A stretch of 64,000 bases of DNA from Bradyrhizobium macuxiense (GCF_007993935.1 NZ_VITY01000023.1:1-64000), one strand, 5' to 3'; counted from the stretch's first letter, positions 41,516 to 50,644 are shown. Program-made: numbers and translations. The notes: generated from the letters alone by a model not told the origin.

Positions 41516-43441
41516 TCACTCGGGCTTCTTCTGCCCGAGAGCCCGATAGATGGTGTTTCTTGAGACGCCGAGACGGCGCGCGGTTTCGCTGACGTTTCCG
41601 GCGGTCTCGGCATAGACCACAAGGATTCGCGCGCGATGGATGTCGTGAAGTGATCCGGATTCCGTTCCGGCGGGGTGAACGATGTTCTCCGCGCTTGCTT
41701 CGTTGATAGATCCGTCCGCGGCGGCAAGGGTGAATCGCGCCAGAACGTTGCGGAGCTCGCGGACGTTGCCAGGCCAGGGACGTGCGGCGAGATGCGCAAT
41801 GTCCGTCGGCGTGATTTCGCAGTTGGGGTCGATCGTATTGAGCAGATGGCGAACGATGGCATCAAAGTCGTTACGATCCCGGAGCCGCGGCAGAGTGACC
41901 TCGAGCGTATTGAGACGGTAGAGCAGGTCGGATCGGAACCGGGCTTCGGCGATGGCCTTGTCCAGCCTGGCGTTGGTGGCGGAGATGAGGAATACATCGA
42001 CCTTCGATCTGACGCCGCCAACGGGGCGCACGGTCCAGTCGTCAAGCAGACGTAGAAGCACCGCCTGCAGCGCGATCGGCATGTCGCCGATTTCGTCAAG
42101 GAACAGCGTGCCGCCGTCCGCCTCCTTGACCAGTCCAATCGCGCCGCCGCGCCGCGCACCGGTGAATGCTCCCTCAGCATAGCCAAACAGCTCGCTCTCG
42201 ATCAGGCTTTCCGGCAGGGCGGCGCAATTCACAGGAACGAACGCGCCGGTTCGCCCACTCGCCATATGGGCGTGGCGGGCAAGCTGTTCCTTGCCGGTTC
42301 CGGTCTCGCCGCGGATGAGGATGGGCATCTTGCGTGCTGCCGCGGTCTCGACTTGACGGACGATGGCTCGGACCGCAGGGTCGCGCGCAACGAAGCCGGC
42401 GGCCGGGCTCTGAAGAGACCGTGGTTCCGGCTTGGAATCCTTTCGGGCAGATGATGAGCTCGCGGTCTCGTGGCCGTCAGATTCGGATCTCGATTTCTGG
42501 ACGTCGCGATGCGTGATCAACGGGCGGCGTCGCCCATGCAGCACCACGATGGCGCCGATGCCGGTGCGTTCGTTCTCGACGAAGTTGAAGCTCGCGTTGG
42601 GAAGTAGCTCCTTCAGTCTGCTCGGCCACTCGTCGAAGGGAACCGTCTTCAAAAAGCGGGTTGGCGCGTCGTTGTGAATGCCGTGGCGATCATGCTGGAG
42701 TGCGTTCAGAGCACGCTCGGTGGCGTGGAGGATCATGCCACGACGATCGATCACGATGCATTCATCGGTCGCCCATTGCGATCTCTTGCCGAGAAAGCGG
42801 CACAGCAACTCCTCGCGTTCCTGCCGGACTGATTGGGCCAGAACGCTTTCCACGTGATGGCCGACCGCGACGGCCAAAGCCAGGCTCTGCGGATTGAAGG
42901 TGCTTGCAGGGCCCGAGATGTCGACCACGCCAAGCAGTTCGCCATCGGTCGGGTCATGAACCGGGACGGCAGCGCAAGTCCACCGCTGCACTTCCGAGCA
43001 GAAATGCTCTGTACCGTGAATTTGGACAGGGTTCGATTCCGCTATCGCGGCGCCAATCGCGTTGGTGCCGATGTCGGCCTCGCTCCAGCGACCTCCGTGT
43101 TCGAGATGGACTGCACGCCCGGCGTCAATGACCCTGTCATCGCCCTGCGTATCGATGATCAGCCCACTCGGATCGGTGAGGATCATGATTGAGTTTGCAT
43201 CGCGCAGAAATGTTTTTGAGTTCTCGAGAGCGCAGCGGGCCGCATGACGGAGCGATGCGTATTTGGAGCGATGACGAAACAACTCGGCGTCCGCGACGAT
43301 CGGTGCTCGCGCACGGTCGACGGTGACGTGATGGTTCCTGGATCGCTGCCACGACGCCGCGACCGATGATCTCAAGTCGGATGACAACGCTCCGCGCTCG
43401 ACGAACTTCTCCCACGCCGCCAGCACTTCTCGTTGGTCCAT
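41516..43441 (-). CDS. sigma-54-dependent activator, AcoR/MimR type (second of two)
   Basis: A 641-residue activator with GAF-type sensor (GRWSEADIGTNAIGAA), AAA+ domain (Walker A RGETGTGKEQ about residue 377; GAFTGARR; GGTLFLDEIGDM) and Fis-type HTH (NVSETARRLGVSRNTIYRAL). The AAA+ core and HTH are almost identical to the first activator, while the sensory part differs, so the two arose by duplication and probably read different signals. It converges with the chaperonin gene. The ATG behind GGAGGAG was chosen over an upstream methionine. Confidence 0.92.
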   Translation of the reverse strand: MDQREVLAAWEKFVERGALSSDLRSSVAASWQRSRNHHVTVDRARAPIVADAELFRHRSKYASLRHAARCALENSKTFLRDANSIMILTDPSGLIIDTQGDDRVIDAGRAVHLEHGGRWSEADIGTNAIGAAIAESNPVQIHGTEHFCSEVQRWTCAAVPVHDPTDGELLGVVDISGPASTFNPQSLALAVAVGHHVESVLAQSVRQEREELLCRFLGKRSQWATDECIVIDRRGMILHATERALNALQHDRHGIHNDAPTRFLKTVPFDEWPSRLKELLPNASFNFVENERTGIGAIVVLHGRRRPLITHRDVQKSRSESDGHETASSSSARKDSKPEPRSLQSPAAGFVARDPAVRAIVRQVETAAARKMPILIRGETGTGKEQLARHAHMASGRTGAFVPVNCAALPESLIESELFGYAEGAFTGARRGGAIGLVKEADGGTLFLDEIGDMPIALQAVLLRLLDDWTVRPVGGVRSKVDVFLISATNARLDKAIAEARFRSDLLYRLNTLEVTLPRLRDRNDFDAIVRHLLNTIDPNCEITPTDIAHLAARPWPGNVRELRNVLARFTLAAADGSINEASAENIVHPAGTESGSLHDIHRARILVVYAETAGNVSETARRLGVSRNTIYRALGQKKPE

Positions 43442-44234
43442 CCCGGCTCCTCCGACGTGAAAGGTGCTGGACCCGCTGATGCGGGCCGTGCGATCATTCA
43501 CCTGAATGCGGGGGGCTGCTTGCCGCGACTGCCGGTTCGCTCACGCAAAGTTCGACGGTAAGATCCTTCCAGGCCGCCGTGGCAGCCGCCTGAATCGGAT
43601 TCCATACCCGTCGCACGCGCCGCGAAGACGACCGCGCCTTCCGATCAAACAACCCTTCAGCGTCCCATGTCCCCAACGTCCCAGGCCTTTCTCTCAAGCC
43701 CGTTGACCAGATCAGCCTATACATTTTGAATGGTTCTAGCAAAGGTGGCGATCGAAGTTCCGCTGGGCCACGGCTCGATCTGTTCGAAAGCCCGGGCCAG
43801 GGCGGGCTCTAGTGCGGTGCAGCATCCAGGAATTGGGCGGCGCGCTAGTATCTTCGGCCATCGACACGGGCGATCCCGGGTATCCAACCGGCAGACATCG
43901 GTCGTCGAAACTGACTTGCGCCGAGGACCCAGCGGTTACGTCAGTCAAATCGCACCTGCAGCGAATGTCGGTATCGCTGGTTGAGATATTTATCGAGCGC
44001 AAGTGTCGGCGGTTGCTTTTGGCTTGGTGTGTGACGTGGAGGAGGCAGGTCCTCACGAGGGGAGCTCTCGGTGTTCGGTCGATCGCGAGGGGCTAACCCA
44101 ATCTGCAGTCGCAGCGAAGATTGACGTCCGGAGGTTTGCGGCGCCCGCCTTGCGGTGCAAGCTCTGACATTCAGGTAATGATTGCCGGCGGCGACCAGAG
44201 GAATCTCGGGGCGCAGAGGTCACCACCATTTCAG
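43442..44234. other. intergenic region without convincing genes
   Basis: Nearly 800 bases between the second activator and a leftward DUF1236-like gene. Open frames here are short, Arg/Ser-rich and without ribosome sites. No hairpin with a U tract and no -24/-12 element was found. It must contain the promoter of the second activator. It may be the seam between the monooxygenase and formate modules. Confidence 0.5.
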
Positions 44235-44663
44235 CTAGGAAAGTGGCTGCGTCTCCGAGAAGATATCAACGATCTTACTGGTCATGCCGTTCACGATCAG
44301 CACCTGGTTCTTCATCTTCACGTACATGTAGTCACGCAGCTCGGGCATTTGCGAGAGAACCGGCGTCGGCAACGATTGGGCCTTAACTCCCTTTGGAAGC
44401 TTGGCGCCAACAGCAGGTGTGAAGTCCTTGGCGGATTTGGTGGCCGCCAGCCGGAATTCCACCTCGTTGTGTTCGGTCAGCACGGCCTTGCGAATTTGCT
44501 CGCGCTGGGAGTTTGAGAGGTTGAGCTTCGGTAACGATGGAGTCTGCGGCACCTTGGTGCCGTCGCTCAGTTCAACCGCGCCCTGCGCATTCTGTTGCGC
44601 CGACGAAAGCGCAGTGCCGCCAAGCATGATTGCCAGTGCGGTGACAATGATGGGGCTCCTCAT
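44235..44663 (-). CDS. secreted DUF1236-like protein
   Basis: A 142-residue protein with a signal peptide (VTALAIMLGGTALSSA) and one C-terminal domain (LSNSQREQIRKAVLTEHNEV, LPTPVLSQMPELRDYMYVKM, VNGMTSKIVDIF) that resembles DUF1236/RcnB-like periplasmic proteins of rhizobia. AGAAGG nine bases upstream supports this ATG over one three codons earlier. Function unknown. Confidence 0.7.
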   Translation of the reverse strand: MRSPIIVTALAIMLGGTALSSAQQNAQGAVELSDGTKVPQTPSLPKLNLSNSQREQIRKAVLTEHNEVEFRLAATKSAKDFTPAVGAKLPKGVKAQSLPTPVLSQMPELRDYMYVKMKNQVLIVNGMTSKIVDIFSETQPLS

Positions 44664-44918
44664 GGGCTTCATCCTTCTGCGGATGCTCTGCCCCTGGAAG
44701 TAACGGAGAGATTTTTCCTCCGTTCCCGACGAGCCTTCACTGCATGAGCATTTCACCCGTGATCCGTTCCGGTTCCAGATCGGGAACCAGCGAGCGCTCA
44801 GCTCAACATCGCGAGAGCTGTGAGGCGGTTCACACCGTGGTGCCGTGCTTGGCGCTAGTCAGAGCACTGCGGGATATCGCTGCGCGATATTTCTGGATTT
44901 CAAAGCGGAAGGTTTCGC

Positions 44919-45137
44919 ATGAAGCTTCTGATCATTGTCTCTCTCACCGCCGCCGTTGGTCTGCTTGCTGCTCTGACTGGCATCCCGCGATCACACTCCG
45001 GCTTGACGACCGGGCGTGCCGGTGCAGCAAGCACGTCGATATTGCATGACATGCAAAGCGCCCGCAGCATGGACAATTTGCCGGCTGAGGACTTCGAGGA
45101 TCGGTCGTTGGTGTATCCGAGGGAAAACAAGCACTGA
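44919..45137 (+). CDS. small secreted hypothetical protein
   Basis: A 72-residue protein with a hydrophobic N-terminus (LLIIVSLTAAVGLLAALTG) and an acidic tail (NLPAEDFEDRSLVYPRENKH). Good ribosome site (GCGGAAGG). It has the size and form of small secreted proteins near rhizobial redox modules. No family recognised. Confidence 0.6.
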   Translation: MKLLIIVSLTAAVGLLAALTGIPRSHSGLTTGRAGAASTSILHDMQSARSMDNLPAEDFEDRSLVYPRENKH

Positions 45138-45154
45138 TTACGACCCGGCAAGCC

Positions 45155-45394
45155 TTATGGGCCATAAAAAGCAGCCGGGACGAGTTGATCGCCCGCCAAC
45201 AGACCAAGCGATTGCAGTGCGCCTCGATGCGCGTCTATTTCCAGAATGGCGAGGAAAAGCGCCAGCACGATCGCGGTAAAGATCAGCTCCGGCGATGCTT
45301 CGGCGGGCACACCCTCATGGTGTGGCGAAATCGCATTGCGAAGCAATCGCCATAGAGAGATGAGATGCAGATACGTTTTTTGTCGTATTTGCAT
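45155..45394 (-). CDS. possible small single-span membrane protein
   Basis: A 79-residue frame with one strongly hydrophobic helix (ELIFTAIVLALFLAILEID) and AAGGATG-like leader before the ATG. The flanking parts look less like protein. Convergent with the small secreted protein gene. Could be a real membrane peptide or chance. Confidence 0.4.
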   Translation of the reverse strand: MQIRQKTYLHLISLWRLLRNAISPHHEGVPAEASPELIFTAIVLALFLAILEIDAHRGALQSLGLLAGDQLVPAAFYGP

Positions 45395-45557
45395 GACGTC
45401 ATCCTTGACGTGTCACAGCTGAGCATAGGATCAGGCTATATCCGGTTCAAGCTGGCAATGACTGTTGCGGCATTGAGTAGCAGGTGCATGTTGCCTCCTG
45501 CGATGCAGCATTGAACCGGGCAACTGCCGCCAACGTTGACGAGACTAGCGAGTGCGA

Positions 45558-46847
45558 ATGGCCCATGAAGCAGCCACCAGACTGAGCATGACCGCCGCTC
45601 TGTTGGCGCTTCTTGTTGCGTCGGCGCAGGCGCAATTGGCAGGTCATGGCGGGCCGGTGCGGGCAATTGCGATCTCCGGCGATGGCAACAGCCTGCTGTC
45701 GGGCAGCTTCGACACCGCCGCAATCCGATGGTCGCTCAAGACAGAATCCGCCGAGCAGGTCCTGCGCTTCCATTCGGATGCGGTGAACGCGGTTGCCTTC
45801 CTCAAGGACGGGCGAATGGTGACCGCCGGAGCGGATGCGAAGGTCGCGATCTGGACGCTTGGCCGGCAGCAGCCGGACCAGGTTTTCGAGGGCCATACCG
45901 CGCCGATCGTTTCACTCGCCGTCTCGCCGGACGGCGCAAGACTGGCTTCTGCCTCCTGGGACCATACGGTTCGCGTCTGGTCACTGGGCGATGGCGCGCA
46001 GCAGGTGCTGGAAGGGCATTCGCAGCAGGTCAACGGCGTCGCATTCACACCCGATGGAAGATCTCTGGTGAGTGTCGGATACGATCGTGAGCTGAGGATC
46101 TGGCCATTGGCGGGCGGCACTCCAAACGTCATTGCGCTGGGATCACCCCTCAACGCCGTGGCAGTCACGCCTGACGGCGAGATCGTCGCGGGTGGTGCCG
46201 ATGGGAAGCTGCGCTTTCTGACGATGGAGGCCCACGAGAGCGGCGAAGTGCAAGCTGGGCAGAGGCCTATTGTCGCGCTGGCCATCTCTCCGGACGGCAC
46301 GTCGGTGGCGGCTGCGGGAATTGGCGGCAGCGTTGCCTTGATTGATCGCAAAGCGCGGATCATCGCGCAAACGCTGGCCGATTCCGGTTCGCCCGTGTGG
46401 TCGGTCGCGTTCTTGCCGGACAGCGCGACATTGCTGACCGGGGGCGCCGACGGCAAGGTCCGGCGTTGGAACGCGCGGACCGGCGCTGCCGTCGGCCCGT
46501 CGCAAGCCGCGCCGAGCGATCCGCTTGCCGCCTATGCCGGAGATCACGGCGCCGAGGTGTTCAGGGCGTGCGTTGCCTGTCACACTCTGTCGGAGAAGGA
46601 CGCGCAACGGGCTGGCCCCACGCTTGCGGGCCTTTATGGGCGCAGGATTGCGTCGCTGCCGGGCTATCGCTTCTCGGACCCTCTCAAGAGCATGAATATC
46701 GTATGGACGCCCGAGACGGTGTCGAAATTGTTCGAACTCGGTCCGAACACCTATACGCCCGGCACAAAAATGCCGGAGCAGCGGATTGGATCTGCGGAGG
46801 ATCGCAAAGCGCTAACCGATTTTCTCGGGCGCGCGACATCGAAATGA
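45558..46847 (+). CDS. WD40 beta-propeller fused to cytochrome c domain
   Basis: A 429-residue secreted protein. After a signal peptide (LLALLVASAQA) come about seven WD40-like blades (repeats such as VSLAVSPDGARLASASWDHT and VWSVAFLPDSATLLTGGADG) over residues 30-315, then a class I c-type cytochrome: heme motif CVACHT (Cys338, Cys341, His342) and distal Met405 in GTKMPEQ. A propeller joined to a heme domain suggests periplasmic electron transfer to or from a partner protein. It leads into the formate module; direct link to formate dehydrogenase is inferred from position only. Confidence 0.85.
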   Translation: MAHEAATRLSMTAALLALLVASAQAQLAGHGGPVRAIAISGDGNSLLSGSFDTAAIRWSLKTESAEQVLRFHSDAVNAVAFLKDGRMVTAGADAKVAIWTLGRQQPDQVFEGHTAPIVSLAVSPDGARLASASWDHTVRVWSLGDGAQQVLEGHSQQVNGVAFTPDGRSLVSVGYDRELRIWPLAGGTPNVIALGSPLNAVAVTPDGEIVAGGADGKLRFLTMEAHESGEVQAGQRPIVALAISPDGTSVAAAGIGGSVALIDRKARIIAQTLADSGSPVWSVAFLPDSATLLTGGADGKVRRWNARTGAAVGPSQAAPSDPLAAYAGDHGAEVFRACVACHTLSEKDAQRAGPTLAGLYGRRIASLPGYRFSDPLKSMNIVWTPETVSKLFELGPNTYTPGTKMPEQRIGSAEDRKALTDFLGRATSK

Positions 46848-46864
46848 CGCATCTTGGCGAAGGT

Positions 46865-47167
46865 CTAATACCCGGGCCATCGCTCGACCGGAAGATCCGT
46901 CAAATTCGGACGGTTCTTGAGCATGGCGGAGACGTCCATGTTGGGATGGTCCTTCATTGCCTCCGTGACGCAATTGTTGACGTATTTCCGGCGCGAGAGC
47001 CACTTGATCTTCTTGCCCTTCGCTTCCGCCTTGCAGGCCACGATCGCCCGCTTGAGGACGGCCTTGTCGGCCTTTGATACGGCAGCCTCGGCCGGTACAG
47101 CCTGCATTGCAATGGTACCAACAAACAACGCGGTCACGAAGAATCTTGCGTTCGTGCAACGAAACAT
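46865..47167 (-). CDS. small secreted Lys-rich protein
   Basis: A 100-residue protein with a signal peptide (FFVTALFVGTIAMQAVPAEA) and a basic domain with two Cys (RAIVACKAEAKGKKIKWLSR, YVNNCVTEAMKDHP) that may form a disulfide. The pattern K-x-x-x-C-x-x-E-A-K resembles PsiF-like repeats in part. GGGGAG ribosome site. Convergent with the WD40-cytochrome gene. Confidence 0.65.
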   Translation of the reverse strand: MFRCTNARFFVTALFVGTIAMQAVPAEAAVSKADKAVLKRAIVACKAEAKGKKIKWLSRRKYVNNCVTEAMKDHPNMDVSAMLKNRPNLTDLPVERWPGY

Positions 47168-47219
47168 AATGCACTCCCCATTGTTGCTTATCGATTGATT
47201 ACTTGTTCGTGATCTCCGG

Positions 47220-49238
47220 CTAATCCTTGTTTTCTCGCTGGCGCAAATAATCATCCGTCGTCCGGGGCGGGGCGCGTTCCGGAACGTCGTTGAACGGATC
47301 GAACTGCTGCTCGCTCATGACGACGACGCGGCAGTCGGCGCACATCCTGACCACGTCCAGCCGCTTGTCGCCCGCGGGATACATCCAGTGCCGGCCCTCG
47401 AGCTTCGCCGCGATCTTCTCGATGGTGCTTTTCACGCCGAAGGGCGTGCCGCAGCGGATGCAAAGCGCCGGCTCTTCTTCCCTGATGATCCGGGCAGGTG
47501 CGGTGGCGGCGCGGAAGTCGATCTGCGGCTTCAAGGTGATGACCTTTTCCGGGCAGGTGCTCTGGCACAATCCGCACTGCACGCAGGCATCTTCGACGAA
47601 TTTGAGCACGGGACGCTCGGGATCGTCGCGGAGGGCGCCGGTGGGGCAGGCCGAGACGCAAGCCAGGCACAGGGTGCAACCGTCCACGTTGACATTGATC
47701 GCTCCAAGCGGTGCGCCCTCTGGCAGAGCGATCACGTCAGTGGGCGCAGGCGCGACGCGATGCAGTTCGTGAAGAGCCAAACGAAGCAGGTCGCGTCGTT
47801 TGCCTATCGTCTTGAAGGTTGCAGGCGTCTCCACGGCCGACGCGGATTCGATGGCCCGCAGCACGCCCCCCAGCACATCTGGATCGTCTGTTTCGATCGT
47901 CGAGACGCGCTTGCCCGAAAAGCCAAGCCCGGAAACAATGGCATCAGCCATCTCTATGGTTTGTCGAAGGCCGGAGATGTCGTGCCGCAGCTTAGCCCGC
48001 AACAGAAAACGGATTGCTGCCGCGCCATAGGCAAAGGATGCGGCAATCGCTTCGAGGCCGACCTGCGTCACCTCGTTGACGGTGAAAGGCAGCACGTTGG
48101 CGGGAAGCCCATCGCCGTAGCGGGCGAGAGCATCAACGAGCATGGTGCCATGTTGGCCATCGTGAAACAGGATAACGGCATTCGAGCCCCCGGCTTCACG
48201 ATAGGTCAGCAGCATCGCGCGCAATTTGTGAAGCAGGGCGTCGGCCGGCGGCAGGGCATAAGTTGCCGCGCCCGTCGGACAGGCCGCGGCGCACTGCCCG
48301 CAACCGGCGCAGACCTCCGCGTTGATCCTGACATGATCGCCATCCGGCGTGATCGCTCCGGTCGGGCAGAGATCCAGGCATCGATGGCAACCCGTCAATT
48401 TCGAGCGCGAATGGACGCAAATCCCGGGGGTGAAATTGACGTATTTGGGCTTGTCGAAGCTGCCGACGAGGTCGCGCGCCCTCAGCACGGCGCGCAGCAT
48501 CGCAGCCGGATCTCGCGGGTCCGCGCGCAGATAGCCGTCGCGCAACTCGTGCGCCGGGAAAAGCGGCGTTCCGCCGGAGAGATCGAGGACGATGTCGCAG
48601 CGCGATGTCAGGCCGTTGCGCGGAGCTTCGAAGACAAGCGCGTTGCGCGAGGAGGGGCGCGGGGCCGCATAGTCATCGACCGTCAGCTCGAACGCTCCCA
48701 GATAGCCCCTGGCGTTGCGGATCGCTCCCTGGACGATGGGAAACGACGTCGTTGCCGGCGGCATGATCTGCGCCGGCCTTGTGACCATGACCGTCACGTC
48801 GAGATGCTCGGCAAGCAGTCGGCCAGCTTCAATTGCCGCTTCGTCGCGGCCGTAGATCAGGACCACCCCTCCGCTCGACAGGGTGACAAACGGAAAATCC
48901 GGCATAGCCTCCGACGCCGCTGCAAGCAGAGCTGCCATTTTTGGGCCTGCCTTCGCTCCCTCCGTCGACCAGCCGGCCGTCTCCCGAAGGTTGACGAATT
49001 CCATCGTCCCGGCACGCTCCTTCGCTTCCTCGCCAAACAGCGCCGCCTCCTGGGTGCAGCCGACGATGAGTGGTCCATCGGCCTTCGCCGCGTTGCGAAA
49101 ATAGTCGAGCTCAGCACGGCAGAGCTGACGGAATCCGGTGATTTCGCTTTTGCGGCATCCACGCCTGATCGCGCCCGTATCGAGACGCATCGTGTCCTCG
49201 CACGAGCAGATCAGGATCGCTTTTGGCGGTTCGGACAT
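47220..49238 (-). CDS. large multi-[4Fe-4S] ferredoxin-type protein linked to formate dehydrogenase
   Basis: A 672-residue protein with two pairs of ferredoxin CX2CX2CX3C sites. One pair lies about residues 280-325 (GCHRCLDLCPTG, GCGQCAAACPTG), the other about 525-570 (CTLCLACVSACPTG, CVQCGLCQSTCPEK). A further Cys group near the end (CIRCG, RMCADC) may bind zinc or another cluster. The N-terminal half starts ILICSCEDTM and carries a Rossmann-like region (VVLIYGRDEAAIEAGRLLAE). It probably ferries electrons in the cytoplasm between formate dehydrogenase or its biosynthesis and an unknown partner. Divergent from the coupled accessory genes. Confidence 0.85.
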   Translation of the reverse strand: MSEPPKAILICSCEDTMRLDTGAIRRGCRKSEITGFRQLCRAELDYFRNAAKADGPLIVGCTQEAALFGEEAKERAGTMEFVNLRETAGWSTEGAKAGPKMAALLAAASEAMPDFPFVTLSSGGVVLIYGRDEAAIEAGRLLAEHLDVTVMVTRPAQIMPPATTSFPIVQGAIRNARGYLGAFELTVDDYAAPRPSSRNALVFEAPRNGLTSRCDIVLDLSGGTPLFPAHELRDGYLRADPRDPAAMLRAVLRARDLVGSFDKPKYVNFTPGICVHSRSKLTGCHRCLDLCPTGAITPDGDHVRINAEVCAGCGQCAAACPTGAATYALPPADALLHKLRAMLLTYREAGGSNAVILFHDGQHGTMLVDALARYGDGLPANVLPFTVNEVTQVGLEAIAASFAYGAAAIRFLLRAKLRHDISGLRQTIEMADAIVSGLGFSGKRVSTIETDDPDVLGGVLRAIESASAVETPATFKTIGKRRDLLRLALHELHRVAPAPTDVIALPEGAPLGAINVNVDGCTLCLACVSACPTGALRDDPERPVLKFVEDACVQCGLCQSTCPEKVITLKPQIDFRAATAPARIIREEEPALCIRCGTPFGVKSTIEKIAAKLEGRHWMYPAGDKRLDVVRMCADCRVVVMSEQQFDPFNDVPERAPPRTTDDYLRQRENKD

Positions 49239-49352
49239 GCGCAGCCGCTTACCTCACCGAGAGGCAGGGAACGATCACGAGCAGACTCGCGTCAATCCTT
49301 CTGCTCGATTAAGTTATTCTCACGAGAAAGGAAAAGGAAGCTGGAGGTCCGA

Positions 49353-50108
49353 CTGACACCGACAGCCCCCAGGCGCTCCGCGGTTTCGGAGCCCATCAAT
49401 CTGCCTCCGCCATTCACGCTGGTGAGGCTGCGCGAAAGTCGTGACGCCTTTGCTCACGCAACCGATATCGCAAAGGCGAGTGGGGCAGGTACACTGACCT
49501 ATGTGGGGCGGTTCGATCTGGCCGAATTCGCAGTCGTGCTCGAACCGAGCGAGCCCTTGCACACCGCGCGCCGCGCTTTCTACGCGGGGATGGTGGCGCT
49601 GACCGATGCCTTGCGTGCCTACGCACCGCCGAACAAGGCGATCGCGATCGACTGGCCCGACACGGTCCGTGTCGACGGTGGCCTTGTTGGCGGTGGACGG
49701 CTTGGCTGGCCGCCATCAGCGAAGGAGGACAAGCCTCCGCGCTGGCTGGTGTTCGGCGCCATGATCCGGACTGTTGCGATGACCGACGCGGAAGCTGGCC
49801 TGTATCCGCTCGCTACCGCACTGGATCAGGAGGGGTTCGGCGAGAGCGGAGCGGTTCAGGTCACGGAAAGCTTTGCGCGGCATCTGATGCGCGCACTGGA
49901 CGGCTGGCAAACCGATGGATTCGACCGTATCGCACGTGAATTCCTGGGGCGGTTGTCGCGTGAGCCGCAGGTCGCGCATGCGATCGCTGACAATGGCGAC
50001 CTCATCACCCGCCGGATCGGGTCAGAAGTGACCGTCCGGCAGGACCTGAGAAAAGGCTTGCTGTCTCCCTCATGGCTCGATCCAAACCTCGGAGGGGCGC
50101 GCCTGTGA
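49353..50108 (+). CDS. biotin/lipoate protein ligase-like protein, probable CTG start
   Basis: A 251-residue protein of the biotin/lipoate A/B ligase fold (FTLVRLRESRDAFAHATDIA, AIAIDWPDTVRVDGGLVGGG, VFGAMIRTV). No ATG, GTG or TTG fits the conserved N-terminus; a CTG five bases behind GGAGG gives the expected start (TPTAPRRSAVSEPINLPPPF). The next in-frame GTG would remove part of the domain. The ligase-like protein heads a chain of genes overlapping by 4 bases, beside formate dehydrogenase; what it modifies, if anything, is unknown. Confidence 0.8.
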   Translation: MTPTAPRRSAVSEPINLPPPFTLVRLRESRDAFAHATDIAKASGAGTLTYVGRFDLAEFAVVLEPSEPLHTARRAFYAGMVALTDALRAYAPPNKAIAIDWPDTVRVDGGLVGGGRLGWPPSAKEDKPPRWLVFGAMIRTVAMTDAEAGLYPLATALDQEGFGESGAVQVTESFARHLMRALDGWQTDGFDRIAREFLGRLSREPQVAHAIADNGDLITRRIGSEVTVRQDLRKGLLSPSWLDPNLGGARL

Positions 50109-50644
50109 AACTCTTGCGCACCATCGCGCTCGATCCGTCCGACAGGTTCGTATTCGACGTGGCCGCGGAGCCGGGAGATTGGGCGGTTTCAGGCGCGTTC
50201 CGCTTTTGCGATCAGGATCCCGCGAAGCTGGGCGGCAAGGCCCGTTCAGCGTTTCGCAGCGGCTTTCTTGGCGTGCAGTCCTGGGGCTGGTCGACGCTGG
50301 CGCAAATCGTCCCTGCGACAGAGGACGACCGCCGCGCGTTGGTGGAGCTTCTTGCAAAACGGTTGGTAGAACAGTTCGGCGCGCCGGATCTTGCTGCTGC
50401 GCACCTTGCCGCGGCGGAAGAGGTCGCCTTTGCGCAGTCCCTCTGCTCCCATCCAATCAGCGCGCTGATCGCCGTTCACCGCTCGGCGAGTGATGGCGAG
50501 GTCCGTGAGTCATTCCGCAGGTTGCAACTGCGCGAGGGGCAGCGTCACGGCAATGCGTTCTCGTTCATGGAAGTTGAGGATGACATCGAGCCCGACAGCA
50601 ATCTCAATCTTGCGAATATCAGCGCGGAGCCGTCACGGCGATGA
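50105..50644 (+). CDS. DUF6505-like formate-dehydrogenase-associated protein
   Basis: A 179-residue soluble protein (KLLRTIALDPSDRFVFDVAA, then GFLGVQSWGWSTLAQIV). It corresponds, from memory, to the DUF6505 family seen with formate dehydrogenase loci. The GTG start overlaps the previous stop as GTGA. No catalytic residues apparent. Role likely in cofactor insertion, maturation or regulation, by position only. Confidence 0.75.
   Translation: MKLLRTIALDPSDRFVFDVAAEPGDWAVSGAFRFCDQDPAKLGGKARSAFRSGFLGVQSWGWSTLAQIVPATEDDRRALVELLAKRLVEQFGAPDLAAAHLAAAEEVAFAQSLCSHPISALIAVHRSASDGEVRESFRRLQLREGQRHGNAFSFMEVEDDIEPDSNLNLANISAEPSRR

Noticed and set aside
45453..45468. TGGCAATGACTGTTGC as a -24/-12 promoter for the WD40-cytochrome gene
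   Set aside because: The GG-GC spacing is 13 instead of 12 and the -24 box is incomplete, so sigma-54 use is improbable.
47388..49352. Long in-frame upstream extension of the ligase-like gene
   Set aside because: The extension is antisense to the large ferredoxin-type gene and has no protein character; the conserved domain only begins near 49353.
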